Assembly: GCA_021155045.1 (NCBI GenBank) | Contig: JAJNQB010000008.1 | Coordinates: forward strand, 150,342-214,341 | Length of the DNA stretch: 64,000 bases | Direction of reading: 5' to 3' | Origin: Arcticibacter sp. | GTDB lineage: Bacteria > Bacteroidota > Bacteroidia > 2-12-FULL-35-15 | Part shown: positions 50,262-58,210 of the stretch, piece by piece | How the letters are laid out: each line of letters starts with the position of its first letter | How positions within the stretch are numbered: position 1 is the first letter of the stretch | Notes under the pieces: generated by a model | Seen by the model: the letters and a program-made list of their open reading frames with translations, nothing else | Told to the model about the DNA's origin: nothing | The model's database searches: none | Position numbers and translations under genes: made by a program

Positions 50262-51566
50262 TTACTTTCTTACAATTTGTGCGCCAAGTTTTTGTAATCG
50301 TACATCTATGTGCTGATAGCCTCTATCAATCTGTTCAATATTGTGTATAGTACTTTTTCCGTTTGCAGATAATGCAGCAATTAATAAAGATACTCCAGCA
50401 CGAATATCGGGCGATGTCATTGATATTCCTTTTAATTGATGTTGGCGATTTAAACCAATAACTGTTGCTCTATGAGGGTCGCAGAGAATAATTTGTGCTC
50501 CCATATCAATTAATTTATCTACAAAAAACAATCTGCTTTCAAACATTTTTTGATGTATTAAAACTGTTCCTTTTGCTTGTGTTGCAACAACTAATACAAT
50601 ACTTAATAAATCGGGAGTAAATCCGGGCCAAATAGCATCTGCAATAGTTAAAATTGAACCATCAATAAATGTATCTATTTCATATTTTTCTTGTTCAGGA
50701 ATAAATAAATCATCACCTCTGCGTTCCATTTTTATTCCTAATCGTTGAAATGTACTTGGTATGACACCCAGTTCATCGTAAGCTACATTTTTAATGGTAA
50801 TCTCTGATTGTGTCATAGCTGCCAAGCCAATAAAACTGCCTATTTCAATCATATCAGGCAACATGCGATGTGTGCAACCATTCATTTTTTCGACACCTTC
50901 AATCGTTAAAAGATTGGAGCCAATGCCTGTAATTTTTGCGCCCATACTATTTAGCATTCTACACAATTGCTGAATGTAAGGTTCACAAGCAGCATTAAAT
51001 ATTGATGTTTTACCTTCCGCTAAAACTGCTGCCATTATAATGTTTGCGGTTCCTGTTACTGATGCTTCATCCAAAAGCATATAACATCCTTTTAAGTTGG
51101 ATGCTTCTACTTTATAAAAATCATTTGCATCATCATAAATAAATTTTGCTCCTAAATTTTGGAAACCGATAAAATGAGTATCTAATCTTCTTCTACCTAT
51201 TTTATCTCCTCCTGGACGTGGAATGTAGCCTTTTCCAAAACGAGAAAGTAAAGGACCAACAATCATTATCGACCCACGCAAACTGCCTCCTTTCTTTTTA
51301 AATTCAGGCGAATTCAAATAATCTACATTTACATCATCGGCTTGGAAAGTATATTCTTCGTGTCCCGTTTTTTCAATTTTAACTCCTAAATCACGAAGCA
51401 AATCAATTAACTTGTTTACATCTATTATATCTGGAATATTTTGAATGACAACTTTTTCAGGAGTTAAAAGTACAGCACACAAAATTTGTAATGCTTCATT
51501 TTTTGCACCTTGCGGAATAATTTCACCTTTTAGTTTTTTTCCGCCAGTAATTTCAAATACACTCAT
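50262..51566 (-). CDS. murA: UDP-N-acetylglucosamine 1-carboxyvinyltransferase MurA
   Basis: A 434-residue cytoplasmic enzyme that transfers enolpyruvate from PEP to UDP-GlcNAc, the first committed step of peptidoglycan synthesis. The N-terminal G-A-K-N-E-A-L pattern and the later R-P-G-G-D-K-I-G-R-R-R-L-D-T-H loop are clear. At the catalytic-loop position of E. coli Cys115 this protein has D121, a change known from Mycobacterium and Chlamydia to give fosfomycin insensitivity. Length is normal. The upstream DUF4290 gene is on the same strand but separated by a terminator. Confidence 0.97.
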   Translation of the reverse strand: MSVFEITGGKKLKGEIIPQGAKNEALQILCAVLLTPEKVVIQNIPDIIDVNKLIDLLRDLGVKIEKTGHEEYTFQADDVNVDYLNSPEFKKKGGSLRGSIMIVGPLLSRFGKGYIPRPGGDKIGRRRLDTHFIGFQNLGAKFIYDDANDFYKVEASNLKGCYMLLDEASVTGTANIIMAAVLAEGKTSIFNAACEPYIQQLCRMLNSMGAKITGIGSNLLTIEGVEKMNGCTHRMLPDMIEIGSFIGLAAMTQSEITIKNVAYDELGVIPSTFQRLGIKMERRGDDLFIPEQEKYEIDTFIDGSILTIADAIWPGFTPDLLSIVLVVATQAKGTVLIHQKMFESRLFFVDKLIDMGAQIILCDPHRATVIGLNRQHQLKGISMTSPDIRAGVSLLIAALSANGKSTIHNIEQIDRGYQHIDVRLQKLGAQIVRK

Positions 51567-51674
51567 GCTTTGTAAATTTTTAGTTCAATAACTACGAAGT
51601 ACGAGTTTTAAGTGCAAAAACCAATGTGGCAAGCAATTATTTTACCAACTATGAATTGTTAATTATAGAAACAA

Positions 51675-51705
51675 AAAAGCTTTCAATTAATAATTGAAAG
51701 CTTTT
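51675..51705 (-). terminator. intrinsic terminator after the DUF4290 gene
   Basis: A 15-bp perfect stem AAAAGCTTTCAATTA / TAATTGAAAGCTTTT with a 1-nt centre, T-rich on the minus strand, 20 nt beyond the DUF4290 stop. Confidence 0.85.
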
Positions 51706-51725
51706 AAAAATTTCTTGTTCAAAAA

Positions 51726-52373
51726 TTAAAACGGTTTGCGTTTAAAATTTTTGTTGTTTTTATGTCGGTGATTACTTTTCTTTTTATCGCGGTGTGGATT
51801 GTTGTTGTTATTATTGTTGTTTCTAGGGACAAATGTTTGTGTGCTTCTTAAAATAGATGCATCCGCTTTAATGTTCCCTTTCGACAATTCTGTTAATTGT
51901 TTTATAATAACTTCATCATTAACACTATCACGATTCCAATTCAAATAAGAACGTTTCATCAAATTTGCTATCTGCGAAACCAACTCATTGCGTTCTTCTC
52001 CTTCAGGATATTCTTTTGCTTTTGCAATTAAATTTTCTACTGTTTTTCCGTAGTGTTTATAGCGAATATCGTTGCTTGGATATTTTAATAATTCTGGCTT
52101 TGTTTGAAATGTTTCAGGTGTTGGCTTTGGATATGGAGAATCTACATCCAATTTAAAATCAGAAATGATAAATAAATGATCCCAAAGTTTATGTTTAAAA
52201 TCAGTAACATCCCGTAAATGCGGGTTTAGTTGCCCCATCACATCAATAATAGCTCTGGCTACTTTATTACGTTCTTCTTTTTCGCCAACAGTGATAGCAA
52301 AGTCAATCATTTTTTGAATGTTTCTGCCATATTCAGGGATAATCATCTTTGGCAGACTTGTATTGTATTCCAT
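51726..52373 (-). CDS. DUF4290 domain protein
   Basis: A 215-residue cytoplasmic protein conserved in Bacteroidota. The start M-E-Y-N-T-S-L-P-K-M-I-I-P-E-Y-G-R-N-I-Q and the block V-M-G-Q-L-N-P-H-L-R-D are characteristic. The C-terminal 40 residues are Asn-, Lys- and His-rich and low in complexity, which suggests nucleic-acid or ribosome contact. No function is known. It has its own promoter (perfect -7 element at 52419-52426) and terminator, next to murA, the usual neighbour in the phylum. Confidence 0.88.
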   Translation of the reverse strand: MEYNTSLPKMIIPEYGRNIQKMIDFAITVGEKEERNKVARAIIDVMGQLNPHLRDVTDFKHKLWDHLFIISDFKLDVDSPYPKPTPETFQTKPELLKYPSNDIRYKHYGKTVENLIAKAKEYPEGEERNELVSQIANLMKRSYLNWNRDSVNDEVIIKQLTELSKGNIKADASILRSTQTFVPRNNNNNNNNPHRDKKKSNHRHKNNKNFKRKPF

Positions 52374-52418
52374 CTAAGATTTAATTTTTGGTATTCTCTA
52401 AACTATTTTAGGAGTTAT

Positions 52419-52426
52419 CAAAAGTA
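52419..52426 (-). promoter_or_regulatory. -7 element of the DUF4290 gene
   Basis: Minus-strand TACTTTTG matches TAnnTTTG fully, 46-53 nt before the ATG. Confidence 0.5.
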
Positions 52427-52499
52427 CGGAATTATTACGATACAGTAAAATTTTGAAAAAAGTGGACAAATCTTCATTTTTTTATATCCCATATATTGT

Positions 52500-52507
52500 T
52501 AAATTTG
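52500..52507 (+). promoter_or_regulatory. -7 element of the etfBA operon
   Basis: TAAATTTG is a perfect TAnnTTTG match 34 nt before the etfB ATG at 52541. Confidence 0.5.
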
Positions 52508-52540
52508 CGCTTCGTTTAAAAAAATAATAAAATCATACTT

Positions 52541-53281
52541 ATGAAAATATTAGTTTGTATAAGCAATGTGCCTGACACCACAACAAAAATTGCTTTTTCG
52601 GCAGACAACAGCACATTTAATACTGCTGGAGTTCAATTTGTTATCAATCCATACGATGAATGGTTTGCTCTTGTTCGAGCATTAGAATTAAAAGAAACTC
52701 AAGGTGGCAATGTTACTATTTTGCATGTTGGAGCAGTTGATAGTGAAGCTACCATCCGTAAAGGATTAGCTATTGGAGCTGATGATGCTGTTAGAATTGA
52801 TACTGAACCGAATGATGCTTTTGCAGCAGCAGAACAAATTGCTGCATTTGCAAAAGACAAAGGTTTTGATTTAATAATGGCTGGTAAAGAAACAATTAAT
52901 TATAATGGTGCCATGGTTGGTGCTATGGTTGCAGAATTAATGAGCTTACCATATATTTCATTAGCAACTAAATTAGATGTAGCAAATGGAGTAGCCACTA
53001 TCGAACATGATATTGATGGAGGAACGGAAGTAGTGGAATGTACTTTACCATTAGTTCTTTCAGCTAACAAAGGAATGGCAGAACAACGTATTCCAAATAT
53101 GAAAGGAATTATGAGCGCTCGTACAAAACCATTACAAGTTGTACCTGCTGCTACTACCGATAGATTAACAAGTATTAGTTCTTACGAATTAGCAAAAGGA
53201 CGTACAGAATGTAAATTCATTGATGCTTCAACTCCTGAACAACTAATTGAATTATTACACAACGAAGCAAAAGCAATCTAA
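52541..53281 (+). CDS. etfB: electron transfer flavoprotein subunit beta
   Basis: The 246-residue AMP/FAD-binding small subunit of ETF, which takes electrons from acyl-CoA dehydrogenases. It opens K-I-L-V-C-I-S-N-V-P-D-T and has N-P-Y-D-E-W-F-A-L, D-L-I-M-A-G-K-E-T and the signature V-E-C-T-L-P-L-V-L-S-A. The length is typical. The alpha subunit follows after 92 nt, and they should be cotranscribed. Confidence 0.96.
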   Translation: MKILVCISNVPDTTTKIAFSADNSTFNTAGVQFVINPYDEWFALVRALELKETQGGNVTILHVGAVDSEATIRKGLAIGADDAVRIDTEPNDAFAAAEQIAAFAKDKGFDLIMAGKETINYNGAMVGAMVAELMSLPYISLATKLDVANGVATIEHDIDGGTEVVECTLPLVLSANKGMAEQRIPNMKGIMSARTKPLQVVPAATTDRLTSISSYELAKGRTECKFIDASTPEQLIELLHNEAKAI

Positions 53282-53373
53282 AAAATAGTCTAAAAGTCAA
53301 TAGAAGAAAACAGAGATTTCTCTCCACCAACTGGCGGATCGAAATGACAAACGAACTTAAAAAAATTAAAAAT

Positions 53374-54345
53374 ATGTCAGTTTTAGTTTACACAGAAATA
53401 GCAAAAGGCAAAATAAAAAAATCTTCATTAGAAGCCGTAAATTACGGTAGCCGAATTGCAGCACAATTAAACACTAGCGTAACAGCAGTTATTGTTGGCG
53501 ATGCCGATTTAAGCGACCTTGGAAAAGCAGGTGCAAAAAAAGTATTAAAATTAAAAAATGATAAGCTATCAAATCTTGATGGAATGTATTTAACAGCTGC
53601 TATTGAACAAGCTGCTACTGCTGAAAATGCATCTGTCATTATTTTTTCGCATGACTTTACCGGAAAAGAAGTTGCTCCTCGTTTGGCTGCAAAACTTAAA
53701 GCAGGTATTGTTGCTGGCGCTGTTGATAATCCTATTATTGCTGGCGATTCATTTTCTGTAAAGAAAAATGTATTTTCTGGAAAAGCAACAGCAATGTATG
53801 CTTTTCATTCCGCTAAAAAAATTATTTCACTTTTACCCAACTCTTTCCCTGTTGAACTAAAAGATGGTACTGCCGAAGTTGCTGACTTTGCTGTAAATTT
53901 AGATGCAGTAAATTCTCCAATAAAAGTAAAAGAAGTTAAAAAAGTAACTACTGAACTAAATTTACCAGATGCAGAATTAGTTGTTTCTGCTGGTCGTGGA
54001 TTAAAAGGTCCAGAAAACTGGGGAATGGTAGAAGAATTAGCAAAAGAATTAGGAGCCGCTACAGCTTGCTCTCGTCCTGTTGCTGATATGCACTGGCGTC
54101 CACACCACGAACACGTAGGACAAACTGGTGTTGCTATTCGTCCTAACTTATACATTGCAATTGGAATTTCGGGAGCGATACAACATTTAGCAGGTGTTAA
54201 TGGAAGCAAAACTATTGTTGTAATAAATTCCGACAAAGAAGCACCTTTCTTTAAATCTGCTGATTATGGAATTGTGGGCGATGCATTTGATATTGTACCA
54301 AAATTAGTAGCAGCTGTTAAAAACTTTAAAGCAAATCATAATTAA
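53374..54345 (+). CDS. etfA: electron transfer flavoprotein subunit alpha
   Basis: A 323-residue FAD-binding subunit. The N-terminal domain begins S-V-L-V-Y-T-E and the C-terminal FAD domain contains V-V-S-A-G-R-G-L-K-G-P-E-N-W, the R-P-V-A-D-M-H-W loop, Q-T-G-V-A-I-R-P and I-G-I-S-G-A-I-Q-H, all classic for EtfA. The ATG at 53374 starts the first strand; an upstream ATG at 53344 would add ten residues of poor fit. It works with EtfB in fatty-acid or amino-acid oxidation, passing electrons to the quinone pool. Confidence 0.96.
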   Translation: MSVLVYTEIAKGKIKKSSLEAVNYGSRIAAQLNTSVTAVIVGDADLSDLGKAGAKKVLKLKNDKLSNLDGMYLTAAIEQAATAENASVIIFSHDFTGKEVAPRLAAKLKAGIVAGAVDNPIIAGDSFSVKKNVFSGKATAMYAFHSAKKIISLLPNSFPVELKDGTAEVADFAVNLDAVNSPIKVKEVKKVTTELNLPDAELVVSAGRGLKGPENWGMVEELAKELGAATACSRPVADMHWRPHHEHVGQTGVAIRPNLYIAIGISGAIQHLAGVNGSKTIVVINSDKEAPFFKSADYGIVGDAFDIVPKLVAAVKNFKANHN

Positions 54346-54423
54346 TTTTAAAATTTTCAGTAAATTAGGGTACGCTGAAAAACAGATTCCTCATTTTATT
54401 AAAGGAATGAAATTGTAATCGTA

Positions 54424-55023
54424 GTGAAAAAACTAAAACTAGAAATTGTAGGATTATCATACAGCCAAACTCAAACAGGTGCTTATGCGCTTGTATTAGG
54501 CGAAGCAAAAGGAAAACGAAGATTACCAATTATCATTGGCGGATTCGAAGCGCAAGCAATTGCTATTGAGCTTGAAAAAATGACTCCAAGCCGCCCATTA
54601 ACTCACGATTTATTTAAAAGCTTTGCTGAAAGTTTTAATATTGAAGTAAAAGAAGTTTTAATTTACAACTTAGTAGAAGGAATTTTTTACGCAAAAATAA
54701 TTTGTACTGATGGAGGAAAAGAAATTGAAATTGATGCACGTACTTCTGATGCTATTGCAATAGCTGTTCGTTTTAATTGTCCTATCAATACTTACGAATT
54801 TATTTTATCTCAAGCTGGAATCATTTTAGATGATGAAGCCATATCTGCTGCTACATCTGTTAATGATGATGAACTGAATGATTTAGTAGAAACAGATATG
54901 AATGATTTTTTAAAAAAATCTACTGAAGAATTAAAACAAATGCTTGAAACTGCTTTGAATGATGAAGATTACGAAAGAGCTTCAAAAATTCGTGACGAAA
55001 TCAACAACAGAAAAAAATCTTAA
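54424..55023 (+). CDS. bifunctional nuclease family protein with UvrB/UvrC motif
   Basis: A 199-residue protein. Residues 1-130 are the BFN (DUF151) domain: R-R-L-P-I-I-I-G-G-F-E-A-Q-A-I-A, M-T-P-S-R-P-L-T-H-D-L, and D-A-R-T-S-D-A-I-A-I-A. The C-terminal part ends in a UVR motif, L-E-T-A-L-N-D-E-D-Y-E-R-A-S-K-I-R-D-E-I, which in UvrB and UvrC mediates protein contact. The start is a GTG. It follows etfA by 78 nt. The DNase and RNase activity is known from plant homologues; the role in bacteria is unclear. Confidence 0.92.
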   Translation: MKKLKLEIVGLSYSQTQTGAYALVLGEAKGKRRLPIIIGGFEAQAIAIELEKMTPSRPLTHDLFKSFAESFNIEVKEVLIYNLVEGIFYAKIICTDGGKEIEIDARTSDAIAIAVRFNCPINTYEFILSQAGIILDDEAISAATSVNDDELNDLVETDMNDFLKKSTEELKQMLETALNDEDYERASKIRDEINNRKKS

Positions 55024-55034
55024 TTGTTTGTGCG

Positions 55035-56135
55035 TTAAATTAAATGCTTGATATTGTCAGGCTTATATTTTAATGATGTATCATTCCATCTCCAACGAAC
55101 CGACTCATCAACAGATTCATTGGTTCTAATTTTTTTTGTTTTACCTTCTTCTGTTTTTATTACCCTAAACTCTTTGCTAACCTCTCTTCTTTTGGGTGCC
55201 CAAAATAATTTATAATACCAAGCCATTGAATCTCGTAATACATCTTTATGATTGGGATTAAACTTGTAAAAATCATTGTTACATACCGCAGCAGGATTAT
55301 CAACTGCCAATCCGCACTCTTGGGCTTTTTTAATTAACCAATCCAAAGCTAAATCACTCAGTCCTGTTTCTTTATAACTTCCTCCTACATTGCAATGCAC
55401 ACCAACAAACCAGCGTTGTTCCACTTTTTGCCCTTTGTTAATTCCGTTATCCGAAATTTCCCATAATGTAGGCTCAAACAATTTTCTACGCTCATCAATT
55501 GCAACTGCATGATAAGCATTTTCAATAGTGCTGCTTAATTTTACATCATGAAATTTATATTTTTCTAGATTAAATTTCTTTTTAAAATTAAATGGCAAAC
55601 CAAGACTACCAACAGTATCCCAAACGCCAATGAATTTAATTTTTGTAATATTTTCAACACAATAATTTTTTCGAAAAGAAATCATTAAATCAGAATCAGG
55701 GCTGGAGTAATCATTCCTATCGCGATACAAATCATAAGCATAATCTAATAAATGGATATTTTCTGTTTTTAGAATACCGCAATTACGAATAAATCCTGAA
55801 ATGCTTCTTGCTGTATAGGCTCCGCGACTAAAACCAAACAAATATATTTCATCGCCTTGCTCATAATTAAAAACAATGAACGAATAAATATCTTTTATCT
55901 TTTTATCAATGCCCCAACCTTCCACTCCACCCAATATCTGATCTTTTTTATCAAACGTGCTGCTTCCTACACCTGTTTCATAAAATTTTAATTGCTGAAT
56001 TTCTTTCCCATCTTTTGTTCCTGTTTTGGGCAAACATTCAAAAATTAATTGAACATTTGTTTTTACCGGAACACCATCATCTAAAGTACCAGGACGATTC
56101 CATGTTCCATCACAACAAGCAATTATTCTTTTCAT
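55035..56135 (-). CDS. DUF2235 (T6SS phospholipase-like) alpha/beta hydrolase
   Basis: A 366-residue protein of the DUF2235 family, named for an uncharacterised alpha/beta hydrolase domain found in T6SS phospholipase effectors (Tle1). C-C-D-G-T-W-N-R at the start is the family's first strand, and the nucleophile elbow reads F-G-F-S-R-G-A-Y-T-A-R (S103). D-T-V-G-S-L-G and W-F-V-G-V-H-C-N-V-G-G-S-Y supply likely Asp and His positions. No signal peptide and no T6SS genes are near. The protein is closely convergent (11 nt) with the bifunctional nuclease gene. Confidence 0.88.
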   Translation of the reverse strand: MKRIIACCDGTWNRPGTLDDGVPVKTNVQLIFECLPKTGTKDGKEIQQLKFYETGVGSSTFDKKDQILGGVEGWGIDKKIKDIYSFIVFNYEQGDEIYLFGFSRGAYTARSISGFIRNCGILKTENIHLLDYAYDLYRDRNDYSSPDSDLMISFRKNYCVENITKIKFIGVWDTVGSLGLPFNFKKKFNLEKYKFHDVKLSSTIENAYHAVAIDERRKLFEPTLWEISDNGINKGQKVEQRWFVGVHCNVGGSYKETGLSDLALDWLIKKAQECGLAVDNPAAVCNNDFYKFNPNHKDVLRDSMAWYYKLFWAPKRREVSKEFRVIKTEEGKTKKIRTNESVDESVRWRWNDTSLKYKPDNIKHLI

Positions 56136-56164
56136 ATTATGGTTTGTTTAAATTTTATGAAAAA

Positions 56165-56698
56165 TTATGCCTGCTTTTTTTTAAGAATAGCAGAGCTAAT
56201 TAATGTTACTATAATTCCAACAGGAAGTATTTCCATATACGTGTACATAGCAAAGAAAAAAGGATTGTTTTTATAATTAAGTTGAGTATTTTCTATGCTT
56301 TTAATTGCTTCGTCAAGTGCTGCACCCGAAACTCCACTTTCATGTAATTCTTTAATTTGCATTGCAGAATATTTATCAATAAAATCAGGCATAAAAAAAT
56401 GAAATTCTACCGCCCAAGTAATAACATAAAGGGTAGAAGCAATTAAACTTATCATTAGCCCTAATAAAAAAGCTTTTCCAAAAGTAATTACACCAGCATT
56501 TTGCTTATCACGGTAATTTTTAATTCCCACAAATATAAAGGAGAATGCCACAATCATAGCACTAAAGCCTATAATCATACTGCCTGTTCCACCATCGGAG
56601 TCGGTGCTGCCGCATGACATAATTGCCATGGAAATCCCCATAAATGTGCTAATGATTACTCCTGCAATGGTTCCGAATACTAAACTATTTCTTTTCAT
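56165..56698 (-). CDS. DUF4199 membrane protein
   Basis: A 177-residue inner-membrane protein with four helices (about residues 6-27, 42-60, 76-97 and 152-172) and a loop of about 50 residues. G-V-I-T-F-G-K-A-F-L-L-G-L in the third helix and the whole layout match DUF4199, restricted to Bacteroidota. No function is known. It stands between the DUF2235 and the membrane-bound LuxR gene, a common neighbourhood for this family. Confidence 0.82.
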   Translation of the reverse strand: MKRNSLVFGTIAGVIISTFMGISMAIMSCGSTDSDGGTGSMIIGFSAMIVAFSFIFVGIKNYRDKQNAGVITFGKAFLLGLMISLIASTLYVITWAVEFHFFMPDFIDKYSAMQIKELHESGVSGAALDEAIKSIENTQLNYKNNPFFFAMYTYMEILPVGIIVTLISSAILKKKQA

Positions 56699-56818
56699 TT
56701 TTATAATTTTTTTTTGGTTAATATGGGGGCAAAATAACTAATCAAACTTCATAATTTCTTCATCCTTTCGGGTGATTTTTATTCTTTTTAAGCTTTTCAT
56801 ACCAAAGTATGAATTACT

Positions 56819-57298
56819 CTACTGTATGATATTCAGTTGTTTTGCTTTGCTTACTGCTTGAGTTCGTCTTTTTACATCCAACTTTAAAAAAATATTGGAC
56901 GAATGTGTTTTTACTGTGTTTAAACTTACAAATAATTTTTCGGCAATTTCTTCATTACTTAAACCTGCTGCCATTAAATCTAAAACTTCTAATTCACGTT
57001 TGCTGATACCCGATTTTTCAATTTCTTTTTGATTGATTTCCGATTGCACCAAATTAGTAATAAAAACTTCTTTTTCTATAATCTGAACTTCTACTTTAGG
57101 TTTTACCAGTTTAAGTGCTAACCAAATACCCAAAACAGTAAACAGAATGGCAATGGTGGCAATAAAAATATCAAGGCGGTAATTATAAACTATAAAATGT
57201 GTTTCGAGCCATTTGAATAAAAACAATACTAAAGCCATAGCAATGGCATATATGAGGTTTTCTTTGTTCTTTATAAATTTTGCTAAGGCTTTTATCAT
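56819..57298 (-). CDS. membrane-anchored LuxR-type transcription regulator
   Basis: A 159-residue regulator with two N-terminal helices (about residues 14-32 and 42-65), a short coiled-coil-like linker, and a C-terminal LuxR/GerE helix-turn-helix: I-S-K-R-E-L-E-V-L-D-L-M-A-A-G-L-S-N-E-E-I-A and V-S-L-N-T-V-K-T-H. The start is the ATG at 57296-57298; a longer reading frame upstream is not convincing. Anchoring a LuxR domain to the membrane allows a membrane signal, perhaps DUF4199, to control it. That link is inferred from gene order. Confidence 0.87.
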   Translation of the reverse strand: MIKALAKFIKNKENLIYAIAMALVLFLFKWLETHFIVYNYRLDIFIATIAILFTVLGIWLALKLVKPKVEVQIIEKEVFITNLVQSEINQKEIEKSGISKRELEVLDLMAAGLSNEEIAEKLFVSLNTVKTHSSNIFLKLDVKRRTQAVSKAKQLNIIQ

Positions 57299-57436
57299 CT
57301 TGTATTGTTTGCTTGATACCTTAAAAGTAATAAAGTTGATGTAATTGAAAAAATTATTAATTAGAAATATCATACAGAAGACATTTTTTTACAAGCCTAA
57401 GCGGAAGGTTTGTTAGTGGGTGATTAAAAACAAAAC

Positions 57437-57729
57437 GTCAGTTCGAGTGTTTTGCTTTTTGGCAAAACGTATCGAGAACGGGTTGCTCCGAATCACATCT
57501 CAATACAGCTTCCTGCGTCAGCCACTCGATGTAACTGAACATTATATTTAAAAGAAGAACGTCAGTTCGAGTGTTTTGCTTTTTGCAAAACGTATCGAGA
57601 ACGGGTTGCTCTGAATCACATCTCGATACAGCTTCCTGCGTCAGCCACTCGATGTGACTGAATATTATAGTTATAAGAAAAAGGTCAGTTCGAGTGTTTT
57701 GCTTTTTTTGCAAAACGTATCGAGAACGG
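57437..57729. repeat. tandem array of three REP-like palindromic units
   Basis: The 44-46-nt core GTCAGTTCGAGTGTTTTG...CGTATCGAGAACGG occurs at 57437-57481, 57561-57604 and 57684-57729, with period 123-124 nt. The core folds into a hairpin (TTTTGC / GCAAAA inside, TTCGAGTG / CGTATCGAGAA outside). Between cores a second palindrome of opposite sense (TCTCAATACA ... CACTCGATG) repeats. Two further cores lie at 63801 and 63946. Such paired hairpins resemble REP/BIME elements. No RAYT-type transposase is in the window. Confidence 0.8.
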
Positions 57730-57800
57730 TTTGTATAAATAAATTTCCATAGCATTTCATTATACCGAAACACTTAATCTTAAACATCCTTCCATTTTAC

Positions 57801-57842
57801 AGGCGAGACGCCTTGTTAAATAGAACGTAGCCGGAGGCTACG
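57801..57842. repeat. two adjacent mini-palindromes with 3-nt loops
   Basis: AGGCG-aga-CGCCT (57801-57813) and CGTAGCC-gga-GGCTACG (57826-57842) lie 12 nt apart just before IS remnant B. They are GC-rich in AT-rich surroundings and share their design with the palindrome at 40602-40616. Confidence 0.6.
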
Positions 57843-57852
57843 CTCAACGGGG

Positions 57853-58157
57853 GTGTGGACACGAGGAATAAAAAATGCGAATAAATTTATGATTGGAGCA
57901 GCCACGGCTTACAACCTCAAAAAATGGATGAAATACAAAGTCAAAAAAGTAAACATTCAGGTGGAAATGTTACCTACTCCTGAAATATCAGTAAAAACAA
58001 GCGTTTTAGACCTCTTTTTTGTTTCTAATACAAATCTGATTTTTTGTTTAGTAAAATAATTTTTCAAAAAAAAGATTTTTTAAAACACAAAAAAACGATT
58101 CTATTTTTAAAAAGAATCGTTTTTTTATGAATTAAATTTATTTTTTAGGGTTGTGCA
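57853..58157 (+). mobile_element. insertion-sequence remnant B: transposase C-terminus and terminator
   Basis: From 57853 to the TAA at 58057-58059 the frame encodes V-W-T-R-G-I-K-N-A-N-K-F-M-I-G-A-A-T-A-Y-N-L-K-K-W-M, which matches the C-terminal end of DDE transposases of the IS1182/IS5-related type (R-G-I-x-x-A-N-K ... A-Y-N-L-K-K). About 69 residues remain; the catalytic D-D-E part is gone. A strong terminator hairpin (58091-58124) and the terminal GGGTTGTGCA follow. The last 180 nt are shared with remnant A. It borders the cassette island at 58.2-60.9 kb. Confidence 0.72.
58091..58124. terminator. terminator hairpin inside IS remnant B
   Basis: Stem AAAAACGATTCT / AGAATCGTTTTT with a 10-nt AT loop and T-tracts on both sides, identical to the hairpin in remnant A. 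It may now terminate transcription of the minus-strand TPR gene. Confidence 0.75.
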
Positions 58158-58210
58158 ACAGTTACCCGTGTTAGTAGCCGTTTGTTTTTCAAAATTCATA
58201 TCAACTTAGG

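Noticed and set aside
57437..57729. CRISPR array
   Set aside because: Only three units with 78-80-nt spacers that are themselves similar to each other; cores are hairpins of REP type, and no cas genes are present.
57438..57773. 111-codon minus-strand frame with internal repeats
   Set aside because: It is the translation of the REP-like tandem units (period 123-124, divisible by three only in part), not a gene.
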